DNA of 64,000 nucleotides from Intestinimonas massiliensis (ex Afouda et al. 2020) (lineage in GTDB: Bacteria > Bacillota > Clostridia > Oscillospirales > Oscillospiraceae): assembly GCF_001244995.1 (NCBI RefSeq), contig NZ_LN869528.1, positions 740,652 to 804,651 on the forward strand. The letters run 5' to 3'. Positions 25,928-34,179 of this stretch are shown here, in pieces (position 1 is the stretch's first letter; each line of letters starts with the position of its first letter). The translations under genes and the position numbers were made by a program. The notes beneath the pieces are model-generated. The model was given only the letters and a program-made list of their open reading frames with translations. It was not told the origin of the DNA and searched no databases.

Positions 25928-26269
25928 TTACACCAGGTAGAGCAGAATGGGCACCAGGAGCTTGCCCGCCGCCGTCACCAGAGTGATGGTCCAGAAGCTG
26001 CTCAGGGCGGAGGAGGGGCTGCCGGTGCGGCCCTCCCAGGTCTTCAGCATGGTTTGAAAGTTGGTCTCACGGGCCCGGCGGCCGGAGGCCAGGTCGGCCA
26101 GGGTTTTTACCGACGAATAGGCGCCCAGGGCCAGCCAGGCCAGAAACAGCACCAGCCGGAAGGTCCCCATGGGCCCCTTCCACAAGAACAGGATCAGGGT
26201 CAGGGCCGTGCCCCCCAGCGTGGTGGCGCGGTAGAGAAGATTGCCGGTCCGGGCGGCTTTTTCATACAT
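25928..26269 (-). CDS. Small membrane protein in the hydantoinase operon
   Basis: A 113-residue protein with about three hydrophobic helices: residues 14-29, 34-52 and 90-112. A polar, basic segment separates helices 2 and 3. No family was recognised. It lies 23 bases after the threonine-synthase-like gene and 11 before the hydantoinase, so it is certainly part of that operon. A role as an accessory of transport or of enzyme anchoring is possible but unproven. Confidence 0.78.
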   Translation of the reverse strand: MYEKAARTGNLLYRATTLGGTALTLILFLWKGPMGTFRLVLFLAWLALGAYSSVKTLADLASGRRARETNFQTMLKTWEGRTGSPSSALSSFWTITLVTAAGKLLVPILLYLV

Positions 26270-26292
26270 GTGACGCTCCCCCTTTCCCCCGT

Positions 26293-27534
26293 TCAGGGGG
26301 TAATGCTGCGCTGGGCAAAGGCCGAGAGGAGACAGTCCATGTCGGGGCGCACCAGCATGGGCTCCCCGGCGGCCTGGATGCCGTTGGCCACGTCCTTCAG
26401 GCCGTTGCCCGTGACCACGCTGACCACGGTGGAGGCCGGGTCGATGAGCCCCAGCTCCAGAGCCTTTTTCACCCCGGCGGCGCCGGTAACCCCTGCGGGC
26501 TCCCCAAAGACCCCGCAGGTGCGGCCCAGCAGCCGCATGGCGGCCAGGATCTCCCCGTCGGAGACGTTCACGGCCACGCCCTGGGACTCCCGAATGGCCA
26601 TCAGAGCCTTGTCGGCGTTGCGGGGCACCCCCACGGCGATGGAGTCGGCCAGGGTGTTCTCCTCCATGGGGGACCAGGGCTCCCCGGTCTGGATGGCCCG
26701 GTTCAGGGGGCAGCAGCCCTCCGCCTGGACCGAGATGAGCCGGGGCAGGCGGTCGATGAGCCCGGCGGCGTACAGGTCCTTGAGCCCCTTCCAGGCCCCG
26801 GCGATGGTGCAGCCGTCCCCCACCGACAGGGCGATGTAGTCCGGGACCTGCCAGCCGAGCTGCTCCAGGATCTCCAGCGTCACCGTCTTTTTCCCCTCCA
26901 GCAGGTAGGGGTTGATGGCGGCGTTGCGGTTATACCAGCCCCACTTGTCGATGGCGGCCTTACTGAGCTCGAAGGTGTCCTCATAGGAGCCGTCTACGGT
27001 GATGACGGTGGCACCGAAGATCATGAGCTGGGCCACCTTGCCCTTGGGCGCCCGGGCGGGCACGAAGATATAGGTGTGGAGCCCCGCCGCCGCCGCGTTG
27101 CCCGCCAGGGAGGAGGCGGCGTTGCCGGTGGAGGAGCAGGCGATGGTGTCCGCCCCGGCCTCCCGGGCCTTGACCACCGCCATGGCGGAGGCCCGGTCCT
27201 TCAGAGAGGAAGTGGGATTCTGGCCGTCGTCCTTGATGTAGAGGTCCTTGAGCCCCAGGACCTGGGCCAGACGCGGGGCGGGGTACAGCGGGGACCAGCC
27301 CACCCGCAGAGGGGTGGGAGGGGAGTCGGGCTCCACCGGCAGGAAGGGCCGGTAGCGCCACATGGAGTAGTCCCGACAGCCGGAGAGCGTTCCACGGGAA
27401 ACGAGGGTGCGGATGTAGCCGTAGTCGTACTGGATGTCCAGCATCCCGCCGCAGGTACAGGTGGTGAGGCCGGGGACGGCCTCGTACTCCGCGCCGCAGC
27501 GGACGCACTTGGCATGGGTGACGTTTTTCAGCAT
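26293..27534 (-). CDS. Threonine synthase-like PLP enzyme with N-terminal zinc ribbon
   Basis: A 413-residue fold-type II PLP enzyme. An N-terminal C-x2-C...C-x-C zinc ribbon (Cys10, 13, 26, 28) is followed by the catalytic domain. The PLP lysine is Lys112 in SSLKDRAS, and the serine loop SSTGNAASSLAGNAAAAG follows. Similarity is to ThrC and its paralogues. Placed between a PLP paralogue and a hydantoinase rather than with hom/thrB, it probably does a beta- or gamma-elimination or replacement in the catabolic route. ATG 27534 has AAGGAG upstream. Confidence 0.85.
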   Translation of the reverse strand: MLKNVTHAKCVRCGAEYEAVPGLTTCTCGGMLDIQYDYGYIRTLVSRGTLSGCRDYSMWRYRPFLPVEPDSPPTPLRVGWSPLYPAPRLAQVLGLKDLYIKDDGQNPTSSLKDRASAMAVVKAREAGADTIACSSTGNAASSLAGNAAAAGLHTYIFVPARAPKGKVAQLMIFGATVITVDGSYEDTFELSKAAIDKWGWYNRNAAINPYLLEGKKTVTLEILEQLGWQVPDYIALSVGDGCTIAGAWKGLKDLYAAGLIDRLPRLISVQAEGCCPLNRAIQTGEPWSPMEENTLADSIAVGVPRNADKALMAIRESQGVAVNVSDGEILAAMRLLGRTCGVFGEPAGVTGAAGVKKALELGLIDPASTVVSVVTGNGLKDVANGIQAAGEPMLVRPDMDCLLSAFAQRSITP

Positions 27535-27544
27535 AGCGTCTCCT

Positions 27545-29020
27545 TTATAGGCTCTTGAGCACGCCGGCGGCCTCGTTAAAGGCGTCGATCCGCTCATCCA
27601 GCGCCTCCGCCTGGCCGTGGACGCCCTTCCAGGTCTTGTCCTCGTCGTACCACAGGTCGTTGAGCTCGGCCATGGTACGGCCCTGCTGCTCCACCCAGGT
27701 GTAGTATTTCAGATTGTGGATGCGCTTGCGGTCCCGGTAGCCCAGCTCGGCCATGGAGTCGGTCCGCAGGCCCAGCAGGTGCAGGTGGTGGTCCACCGCC
27801 GCCGCCTTGGCGTCGTAGGGGCCGTACTGGTCGGCCAGCTCCCGGATGCGGCTGCCGTACATGGCGGCCGAGTCGGTGAGGACGGTGCACACCACGTCCC
27901 GCTCCGTCATCTCGTAATACTTGGCCATCTTGATGCAGCACAGCACGTTGGCGATGCCGGAGATGCCCAGCCAGGACAGCTTGGACAGGGTCTCGCCGTC
28001 CACGCCGGCCTCCTCCTTCAGGTATTGCAGGCCCGCCGGGTCGTTGAACAGACGCAGCAGCCGCTGGGAGTCCTCGTCGTCGATGTCGATGACCATGTCG
28101 GTGTTTTTCACGTTGTGAATCCAGGGGATGTGCTTGTCGCCGATACCCTCGATGCGGTGGTCGCCAAAGCCGTTGCACAGGATGGTGGGGCACTGGAGAG
28201 CCTCGCCCACCGCCAGCTTCATGGTGGGGTAGACCTCCTTCAGGTAGTCGCCGCAGCCGATGGTGCCCGCCGAGCCGGAGGTGAAGCAGGCCCCCGCCAT
28301 CCGGTCGCCGGGGCGCTTGATGGCCTCGAACACAGTCGCGATGGCGTCACCGGTGACCTGATAGTGCCACAGGTGGTTGCCCATCTCCTCAAACTGGTTG
28401 AAGATCATATACTGGGGGTCGCCCTTGAGCTCGTTGGTCTTGTCAAAGATCTCCTTCACGTTGGACTCGCAGCCCGGGGTGGCGATGACCTCCGCCCCGA
28501 TGGAGTGGAGCCAGTCAAACCGCTCCCGGCTCATCTCGGCGGGCAGGATGGCCACGCCGTGGACCCCCAGCAGCTTGGAGTTGAACGCCCCGCCCCGGCA
28601 GTAGTTGCCCGTGGAGGGCCATACCGCCTTGTGATACCCGGCGTCGAACTGGCCAGTGACCAGCCGGGGGACCAGACAGCCGTAAGAGGCCCCCACCTTG
28701 TGACAGCCGGTGGGGAACCACTTGCCCACCAGAGCCACGATGCGGGCGTTCACGCCCGTGAGCTCCGGGGGCAGCTCCACATAGTTGGGCACCGCCTGGT
28801 ACAGCCCGCCGCTCTCCCGGGCCTCGTTCTTCCAGGTGATGCGGAACAGGTTCACCGGGTCCACGTCCCACAGCCCCGTCTTGGCCAGCTTGTCCTTGAT
28901 CTTGCCGGGGATGGTCTCCGGGTCCTTCATCTGCCGGTAGGTGGGGATGACGATCCGGTTTTCCCGGGCCTTTTGAATATTGCGCTCCAGCGCTTCCTTG
29001 TTTACGGTCAGGTCGATCAT
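27545..29020 (-). CDS. Fold-type II PLP-dependent enzyme of unknown specificity
   Basis: A 491-residue protein, long for the cysteine synthase/ammonia-lyase group. The PLP lysine is Lys108 in TGCHKVGASYG. The substrate loop is PSTGNYCRGGAFNSK and the phosphate-binding turn is SGSAGTIGCGDYLK. A ~60-residue N-terminal extension and a C-terminal helical tail are not typical of CysK. It is the first gene of the five-gene operon, starts at ATG 29020 after AAGGAGG, and is divergent from xdhA. The reaction is not known; diaminopropionate- or threonine-type ammonia lyase chemistry is one option. Confidence 0.82.
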   Translation of the reverse strand: MIDLTVNKEALERNIQKARENRIVIPTYRQMKDPETIPGKIKDKLAKTGLWDVDPVNLFRITWKNEARESGGLYQAVPNYVELPPELTGVNARIVALVGKWFPTGCHKVGASYGCLVPRLVTGQFDAGYHKAVWPSTGNYCRGGAFNSKLLGVHGVAILPAEMSRERFDWLHSIGAEVIATPGCESNVKEIFDKTNELKGDPQYMIFNQFEEMGNHLWHYQVTGDAIATVFEAIKRPGDRMAGACFTSGSAGTIGCGDYLKEVYPTMKLAVGEALQCPTILCNGFGDHRIEGIGDKHIPWIHNVKNTDMVIDIDDEDSQRLLRLFNDPAGLQYLKEEAGVDGETLSKLSWLGISGIANVLCCIKMAKYYEMTERDVVCTVLTDSAAMYGSRIRELADQYGPYDAKAAAVDHHLHLLGLRTDSMAELGYRDRKRIHNLKYYTWVEQQGRTMAELNDLWYDEDKTWKGVHGQAEALDERIDAFNEAAGVLKSL

Positions 29021-29067
29021 GGCGACGCCTCCTTATAATACGCGGTCTATGATATGCTCTTACGTCC

Positions 29068-29095
29068 ATGATAGCACATGGTGAGGAGAAATCAA
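29068..29095 (-). promoter_or_regulatory. Promoter of the PLP-hydantoinase-mocA operon
   Basis: The minus strand has TTGATT (29095-29090), a 16-base spacer and TATCAT (29073-29068), upstream of the first PLP enzyme. Confidence 0.65.
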
Positions 29096-29214
29096 GTCAT
29101 ATTACACAAAATGTTAGGCAGACAAAATAATTTTTAGATTCCAGGGCCCGCGCACCCGAAAATTTGGGGGAGAGGGTGCGGTGCTTCCCCCTTCCTTTCT
29201 CCCGCGGAATCGGG

Positions 29215-29220
29215 TATAAT
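29215..29220 (+). promoter_or_regulatory. Candidate -10 element of xdhABC
   Basis: A perfect TATAAT lies 25 bases before the xdhA start codon. The -35 region (about 29192-29197, TTCCTT) is weak, which suggests an activator or another form of control in the 224-base divergent gap with the PLP operon. Confidence 0.5.
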
Positions 29221-29244
29221 AGGCTCAACAAGGAGGTGCGCATT

Positions 29245-31563
29245 GTGGAAGTTGGAAGAAGCATCAACCGGGTGGACGCCGCCGACAAGGTGACGGGCCG
29301 GGCCCGGTATACCGACGATTTTCACGAGGGTCCCATGCTGGTGGCGAAGATTCTCCACAGCACCATCGCCAACGGCGTCGTAAAGTCCATGGATATCTCC
29401 GCCGCCCAAGCCCTGCCCGGCGTCGTTAAGGTGGTCACCTGCTTCGACGTGCCCGACATCCAGTTCCCCACCCCCGGCCACCCCTGGTCGGTGGAGAAGG
29501 CCCACCAGGATATCTCCGACCGGAAGCTGCTCGCCTCACGGGTGCGCTACTACGGAGACGACATCGCCGCCGTGGTGGCTGAGGACACCGTCACCGCCGA
29601 CCGGGCCCTTAAGCTCATCCGGGTGGAGTACGAGGAGTACCCCGTCTGCCTGGACCCGGAGGAGTCCATGCGGGGCGGCGGCATACCCATCCACCAGGAG
29701 TACCCCAACAATGTGCTGGCCCACATGGATCTGCGCACGCCCATGCCGCCGTCCGATTTCCAGTCCGTGGAGGACGTGCTGGCCTGCCCCGCCTACCACC
29801 ACTTCCGGGGCCACTATGAGACCCAGCAGGTCCAGCACTGCCACATCGAGCCCCCCATCTCCTACGCCTACATGGAGGCCGGCCGCATCACCGTGGTTAC
29901 CTCCACCCAGATCCCGCACATCGTCCGGCGGGTGGTGGGGCAGGCGCTGGGGATCGGGTGGGGCAAGATCCGGGTCATCAAGCCCTACATCGGCGGCGGC
30001 TTCGGCAACAAGCAGGAGGTGCTCTACGAGCCCCTCAACGCCTTCCTCACCACCCAGGTGGGCGGACGGGCGGTGAAGCTGGACATCTCCCGGGAGGAGA
30101 CCTTCCAGAACACCCGCTCCCGCCACCCCATCGCCTTCGACGTGGAGGCCGCTGTGGACGGGGACGGCTACCTCATGGCCCGCTCCTGCCGGGCGGTGTC
30201 CAACCAGGGCGGCTACGCCTCTCACGGCCACTCCATCGTCGCCAACGCCGTCACCGGCTTCCGTCAGCTCTATCTGGACCGGCTCGGCCACCACTCCGAG
30301 GCCTACACCGTCTACACCAACCTGCCCGCCCCCGGCGCCATGCGGGGCTACGGCATCCCCCAGTGCAACTTCGCCGTGGAGTGCATGATGGAGGACATCG
30401 CCCGCCGGTACGGGCTGGACCCCTTCGAGTTCCGGCTCCAGAACATCATGCCCCTGGGCTACAAGGACCCCTTCAACGGCATCACCTGCCACTCCACCGG
30501 CCTGGCCGAGTGCATGAAAAAGGGGGCCGAGGCCATCCACTGGTCCGAGCTGCGGGAGAAATACAGGAACCAGACCGGCCCCGTCCGGCGGGGCGTGGGT
30601 ATGGCGGTCTTCTCCTACAAGACCGGCGTGTATCCCATCTCTCTGGAGACCTCCTCCGCACGGATGGTCCTTAACCAGGACGGCACCGTCCAGCTCCACC
30701 TGGGCGCCACCGAGATCGGCCAGGGCGGCGACACCGTGTTCTCCCAGATGGCCGCCGAGACCATCGGCATCCCCACCGAGGACGTACATATCGTCTCCTT
30801 CCAAGACACCGACACCGCCCCCTTTGACACCGGCGCCTACGCCTCCCGGCAGACCTATGTCACGGGAAAGGCCATCCAAAAGACCGGCCGGATTTTCCGG
30901 GCGCGGGTGCTGGAGTACGCCGCCGAGGTGCTTCAACTGGACCAGGCGGCGCTGGATATCCGCGGCCGGGACGTGGTGGAAAAAACCTCCGGCGCGGCTC
31001 TGCTCTCCCTGGAGGCCCTGGCCATGGAGGCCTTCTATTCCCTGGAGCACAGCGTCCACATCACCGCCGAGGCCACCAGCCACTGCAAGGAGAACACCTT
31101 CGCCTTCGGCTGCTGCTTCGCGGAGGTGGAGGTGGACATCCCCCTGGGCAAGGTCAAGATCCGGAACATGGTCAACGTCCACGACTCCGGCAAGCTCATC
31201 AACCCCGCCCTGGCGGAGGCCCAGGTCCACGGCGGCATGTCCATGGGCATCGGCTACGCCCTCAGCGAGGAGATGAAGTTCGACGACAGGGGACGGCTGC
31301 TCAACGGGAACCTGCTGGATTACAAGCTGCCCACCGCCATGGATCACCCCGAGCTCCGCGCCCTCTTCGTGGAGACCGACGACCCCTCCGGCCCCTTCGG
31401 CAACAAGGCCCTGGGCGAACCGCCCTCCATCCCCGTGGCCCCCGCCATCCGGAACGCCATCCTTCAGGCCACCGGCGTGGCCCTGAACCGCCTGCCCATG
31501 AATCCCCAGCGGCTGGTGGAGGCCTTTACCGCCGCCGGGCTCATCGACGCAAAGGGGGAGTAA
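29245..31563 (+). CDS. xdhA: Xanthine dehydrogenase-type molybdenum-binding subunit
   Basis: A 772-residue molybdopterin hydroxylase large subunit, like E. coli XdhA in length. It has GGGFGNKQE, the substrate-channel arginine block APGAMRGYGIPQC, QGGDTVFSQMAAE, and the catalytic glutamate in KALGEPPSIP. It hydroxylates purines or similar N-heterocycles with water as oxygen source. GTG 29245 has AGGAGG eight bases upstream. Selenium-Mo cofactor genes nearby suggest a selenium-dependent enzyme. It forms an operon with the FAD and iron-sulfur subunits. Confidence 0.9.
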   Translation: MEVGRSINRVDAADKVTGRARYTDDFHEGPMLVAKILHSTIANGVVKSMDISAAQALPGVVKVVTCFDVPDIQFPTPGHPWSVEKAHQDISDRKLLASRVRYYGDDIAAVVAEDTVTADRALKLIRVEYEEYPVCLDPEESMRGGGIPIHQEYPNNVLAHMDLRTPMPPSDFQSVEDVLACPAYHHFRGHYETQQVQHCHIEPPISYAYMEAGRITVVTSTQIPHIVRRVVGQALGIGWGKIRVIKPYIGGGFGNKQEVLYEPLNAFLTTQVGGRAVKLDISREETFQNTRSRHPIAFDVEAAVDGDGYLMARSCRAVSNQGGYASHGHSIVANAVTGFRQLYLDRLGHHSEAYTVYTNLPAPGAMRGYGIPQCNFAVECMMEDIARRYGLDPFEFRLQNIMPLGYKDPFNGITCHSTGLAECMKKGAEAIHWSELREKYRNQTGPVRRGVGMAVFSYKTGVYPISLETSSARMVLNQDGTVQLHLGATEIGQGGDTVFSQMAAETIGIPTEDVHIVSFQDTDTAPFDTGAYASRQTYVTGKAIQKTGRIFRARVLEYAAEVLQLDQAALDIRGRDVVEKTSGAALLSLEALAMEAFYSLEHSVHITAEATSHCKENTFAFGCCFAEVEVDIPLGKVKIRNMVNVHDSGKLINPALAEAQVHGGMSMGIGYALSEEMKFDDRGRLLNGNLLDYKLPTAMDHPELRALFVETDDPSGPFGNKALGEPPSIPVAPAIRNAILQATGVALNRLPMNPQRLVEAFTAAGLIDAKGE

Positions 31564-31565
31564 TC

Positions 31566-32447
31566 GTGTACGACATCACATCCATCTATCAGGCCCAAAG
31601 CGCAGACGACGCCATCGCCGCCCTCCGGGCCGATCCGTCGGCGGTGGTCATCGCCGGCGGCACCGACGTGCTCATCAAATGCCGGGAGGGCAAGCTGGCG
31701 GGCTGCCGCCTGGTGTCCATCCACGAGCTCCAGGAGGAGCTGGCCGGGGTGCACCTGGACGACAGCGGCGACGTCCGCATCGGGTCCCTCACCACCTTCC
31801 GGGGGGTCACCTACAGCGACGTGATCCGGAAAACCGTCCCCGTGCTGGGCGAGGCCGCCGACACTGCCGGCGGGCCCCAGCTTCGGGCGGCGGGCACCAT
31901 CGGCGGCAACGTCTGCAACGGCGTTACCTCCGCCGACACCGCCTCCACCCTCATGGCCCTGGACGCCCAGATGCACGTCAAGGGCCCCGACGGCTGGCGG
32001 ATCATCCCCATTGGGGCGTGGTACCAGGGCGTGGGAAAGGTGGCCCTCGCCCACGACGAGCTGCTGATGCAGATCGTCATCCCCAAGGCCCACTATGCGG
32101 GCTGGAGCGGCCACTACATCAAGTACGCCCAGCGCAATGCCATGGACATCGCCACCTTGGGAGTGTCCTGCCTGGTGAAGCTGTCCGCGGACAAACGGAC
32201 CGTGGAGGACGCCCGTCTGGCCTTCGGCGTGGCGGGACCCGTCCCCATGCGGGCTTTGACGGCGGAAAATGGCGTAAAGGGAATGGCCTTGTCGGAAGCT
32301 GTCGAGAGGATCGGGGCCCTGGCCCTGGCCGACGTCAATCCCCGGACGAGCTGGCGGGCGTCCCGGGAATTCCGCATCCAGTTGGTATCCGAACTCTCCG
32401 GCCGGGCGCTGGCCGAGGCCGCCAGGAAGGGAGGTGCACAGATATGA
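31566..32447 (+). CDS. xdhB: Xanthine dehydrogenase-type FAD-binding subunit
   Basis: A 293-residue CO-dehydrogenase-flavoprotein-like subunit with the FAD motifs VVIAGGTDVLIKCR and LRAAGTIGGNVCNG. It passes electrons from the iron-sulfur subunit to the final acceptor. GTG 31566 lies two bases after the xdhA stop, with GGGGGAG inside the end of xdhA. It overlaps xdhC by four bases. Confidence 0.92.
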   Translation: MYDITSIYQAQSADDAIAALRADPSAVVIAGGTDVLIKCREGKLAGCRLVSIHELQEELAGVHLDDSGDVRIGSLTTFRGVTYSDVIRKTVPVLGEAADTAGGPQLRAAGTIGGNVCNGVTSADTASTLMALDAQMHVKGPDGWRIIPIGAWYQGVGKVALAHDELLMQIVIPKAHYAGWSGHYIKYAQRNAMDIATLGVSCLVKLSADKRTVEDARLAFGVAGPVPMRALTAENGVKGMALSEAVERIGALALADVNPRTSWRASREFRIQLVSELSGRALAEAARKGGAQI

Positions 32448-32941
32448 TGCAGATTCTGCATATGACCGTCAACGGCAAGGACGTGGAGGTGGGTATTGAC
32501 CCGCGGGAATCCCTGGCCGACACCCTGCGGGAGCGGCTGGGGCTCACCAGCGTGAAAAAGGGCTGTGAGGTGGGGGAGTGCGGCGCCTGCACCGTCCTGG
32601 TGGACGGCACGGCCATCGACTCGTGCATCTACCTGTCCGTCTGGGCGGAGGGAAAGAGCATCCTCACGGTGGAGGGGCTCCAAGACCCGGACACCGGCGC
32701 GCTCAGCCCCATCCAGAGGGCTTTCGTGGAGGAGGCCGCCGTCCAGTGCGGCTTCTGTACGCCGGGCATCATCCTGTCCGCCGTGGAGATCGTGGGCTCG
32801 GGAAAGACCTACACCCGGGACGAGCTGCGCAAGCTCATTTCCGGCCACCTGTGCCGCTGCACCGGCTATCAGAACATCCTCAACGCCGTGGAGCGGGCCG
32901 TGAACGAGTGCAGCAAGCTCGTGGGCCGGGAAGACGCCTGA
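32444..32941 (+). CDS. xdhC: Xanthine dehydrogenase-type [2Fe-2S] subunit
   Basis: A 165-residue two-cluster ferredoxin-like subunit. The plant-type cluster ligands are Cys41, 46, 49 and 61. The C-terminal helical cluster uses Cys102, 105, 137 and 139 (CGFCTPG and CRCTGY). It relays electrons between the Mo subunit and FAD. ATG 32444 follows GGGAGG by nine bases and overlaps the xdhB stop. Confidence 0.94.
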   Translation: MMQILHMTVNGKDVEVGIDPRESLADTLRERLGLTSVKKGCEVGECGACTVLVDGTAIDSCIYLSVWAEGKSILTVEGLQDPDTGALSPIQRAFVEEAAVQCGFCTPGIILSAVEIVGSGKTYTRDELRKLISGHLCRCTGYQNILNAVERAVNECSKLVGREDA

Positions 32942-32960
32942 AAACGCCTGAAAAGACAGA

Positions 32961-32997
32961 AGTCCCCCGGCGCTCAATGAGCGCCGGGGGACTTTTC
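32961..32997. terminator. Terminator after xdhABC
   Basis: AAGTCCCCCGGCGCTCA pairs with TGAGCGCCGGGGGACTT, with T residues on the plus side and A residues before the 5' arm. Confidence 0.9.
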
Positions 32998-33082
32998 ATC
33001 ACTCATTTCCAGATGGAGCTTCTCCGCCTTCTGCTGGGCATCCCGGAGGATGTTGATGCCGCTGCCAATGTAATATAAACTA
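32974..33082 (-). pseudogene. Possible gene remnant at the edge of the AT-rich patch
   Basis: On the minus strand a short open stretch of about 35 codons ends in the terminator at 32974. It reads IGSGINILRDAQQKAEKLH and then LEMSDEK, which looks protein-like: helical, charged and GC-matched. An in-frame TAA lies at its 5' end and no start or ribosome site is visible. It may be the 3' remnant of a gene cut by the AT-rich insertion. Confidence 0.3.
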
Positions 33083-33098
33083 TTTTAAGGGGATGAAA

Positions 33099-33266
33099 AT
33101 GGGCGTTGAGAAGAAAGTTTATAGCTTCCGCCTTGAAATAGGACTGGTAGAAGACTTACAGACTTATGCCAAGCAGGAGAACAGGAAACTTTCCAATCTG
33201 GTCGAGACGGTCTTGAAGCGCTCTGTGAAAGAACAAAAGGCAAGAGAAAAAAGCTCCCCGGACTGA
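33099..33266 (+). CDS. Small ribbon-helix-helix DNA-binding protein (55 aa)
   Basis: A 55-residue protein beginning MGVEKKVYSFRLEIGLVEDL. It has the beta-strand then two-helix layout of the CopG/Arc family, with the turn RKLSNLVETVLKR. AAGGGG lies six bases before ATG 33099; an in-frame ATG at 33093 abuts the ribosome site and is less likely. Likely a regulator or an antitoxin, but no toxin is adjacent. It is AT-richer than the flanking genes. A second 55-residue RHH protein lies at 52681-52848. Confidence 0.75.
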   Translation: MGVEKKVYSFRLEIGLVEDLQTYAKQENRKLSNLVETVLKRSVKEQKAREKSSPD

Positions 33267-33286
33267 AAGTCGGTATTCATAAGACA

Positions 33287-33326
33287 GTAACAGCCACAGG
33301 AGTTTGCACTGCTGCGGCTGTTCTTG
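33287..33326 (+). terminator. Likely terminator after the RHH gene
   Basis: AACAGCC pairs with GGCTGTT, with inner CAG/CTG pairing, followed by CTTGT. The T-run is short. Confidence 0.5.
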
Positions 33327-33397
33327 TATCCTCTGCTGCTATGTGATAATATGGCACCAAACAGACTTACAAATTGGGATTTGTTGGAGGAGATTAA

Positions 33398-33904
33398 ATG
33401 GCGAACATCTTAACAGCCATACGGATAATATGCGCTCTGCTGATTCTAATTTTTCCGGCGTTTTCAACGTGGTTCTACTTATTCTATCTGCTTGGAGGAA
33501 TTACGGACGCCGTGGACGGCACAGTAGCACGCAAATCGGGAAACGCAACGGCTTGGGGGGCTAAATTTGACACAATAGCAGACATCTTTTTCGTACTGGC
33601 TGTGCTTATTAAAATTATCGGTTCTGTTGTTGTCCCGTCATGGCTGCTGATTTGGATCAGTATTATCGCAATCATTAAAGCTGTAAATATAATCGTCGGC
33701 TTTATTCGATGCCATCGGTTTGCCACAGTGCATTCTGTATGGAATAAAGTTTGCGGAATCATAGTATTTGTTCCTCCGCTGTTTATCGGAAGCGAATATG
33801 CATGGCAGGCAAAGGCCCTGGTGGTCATATTTGCGTGTATCATTGCAAGTGTGGCCGCTATTCAGGAATCCGTTTACATTATTAAGGGCTATCATGTGGA
33901 GTGA
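33398..33904 (+). CDS. CDP-alcohol phosphatidyltransferase family protein
   Basis: A 168-residue integral membrane enzyme with the full signature D-G-x2-A-R-x8-G-x3-D-x3-D (in VDGTVARKSG and WGAKFDTIAD), which binds Mg2+ and CDP-alcohol. It would transfer a phosphoalcohol to glycerol-3-phosphate or another acceptor in lipid synthesis. About five to six membrane helices. Its codon use and low GC differ from all neighbours, which suggests recent acquisition. The start lies about 10 bases after GGAGG. Confidence 0.88.
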   Translation: MANILTAIRIICALLILIFPAFSTWFYLFYLLGGITDAVDGTVARKSGNATAWGAKFDTIADIFFVLAVLIKIIGSVVVPSWLLIWISIIAIIKAVNIIVGFIRCHRFATVHSVWNKVCGIIVFVPPLFIGSEYAWQAKALVVIFACIIASVAAIQESVYIIKGYHVE

Positions 33905-33984
33905 CAAATTCCGACTTTTCGAGCAGATACAATGGCGCACTTCTATACGGGTATCTCCTGTACGTGCGTGAAACGAGACTGAAC

Positions 33985-34015
33985 ACCCCGGACACCTGAA
34001 TGTCCGGGGTATTTT
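33985..34015 (+). terminator. Terminator after the CDP-alcohol transferase gene
   Basis: ACCCCGGACA pairs with TGTCCGGGGT across CCTGAA, followed by ATTTTG. Confidence 0.88.
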
Positions 34016-34080
34016 GCGTCACTGTGTTCCGAACAAGGGACTACACCGCTTGCGCCGCTTTGCGGCTATCCACATTATGA

Positions 34081-34125
34081 GATGCAGGAACGGCGTGACT
34101 TCGAAAGTCACGCCGTTCCTGCATC
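34081..34125. repeat. Perfect 45-base inverted repeat
   Basis: The 21-base arms (34081-34101 and 34105-34125), carrying GATGCAGGAACGGCG at the 5' end, are perfectly complementary around a CGA spacer. There is no T-run on either side, so it is not a standard intrinsic terminator. It lies between the AT-rich patch and the atoA terminus. Confidence 0.85.
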
Positions 34126-34179
34126 TAACGGTCTTACGGATACTGCCCCGATGGTCCAGGGAGCTTTTTACAGGTAGAA

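Noticed and set aside
33099..33266. Toxin-antitoxin module around the RHH protein.
   Set aside because: The next gene is a CDP-alcohol phosphatidyltransferase, which is not a known toxin, and it has its own spacing and likely terminator in between.
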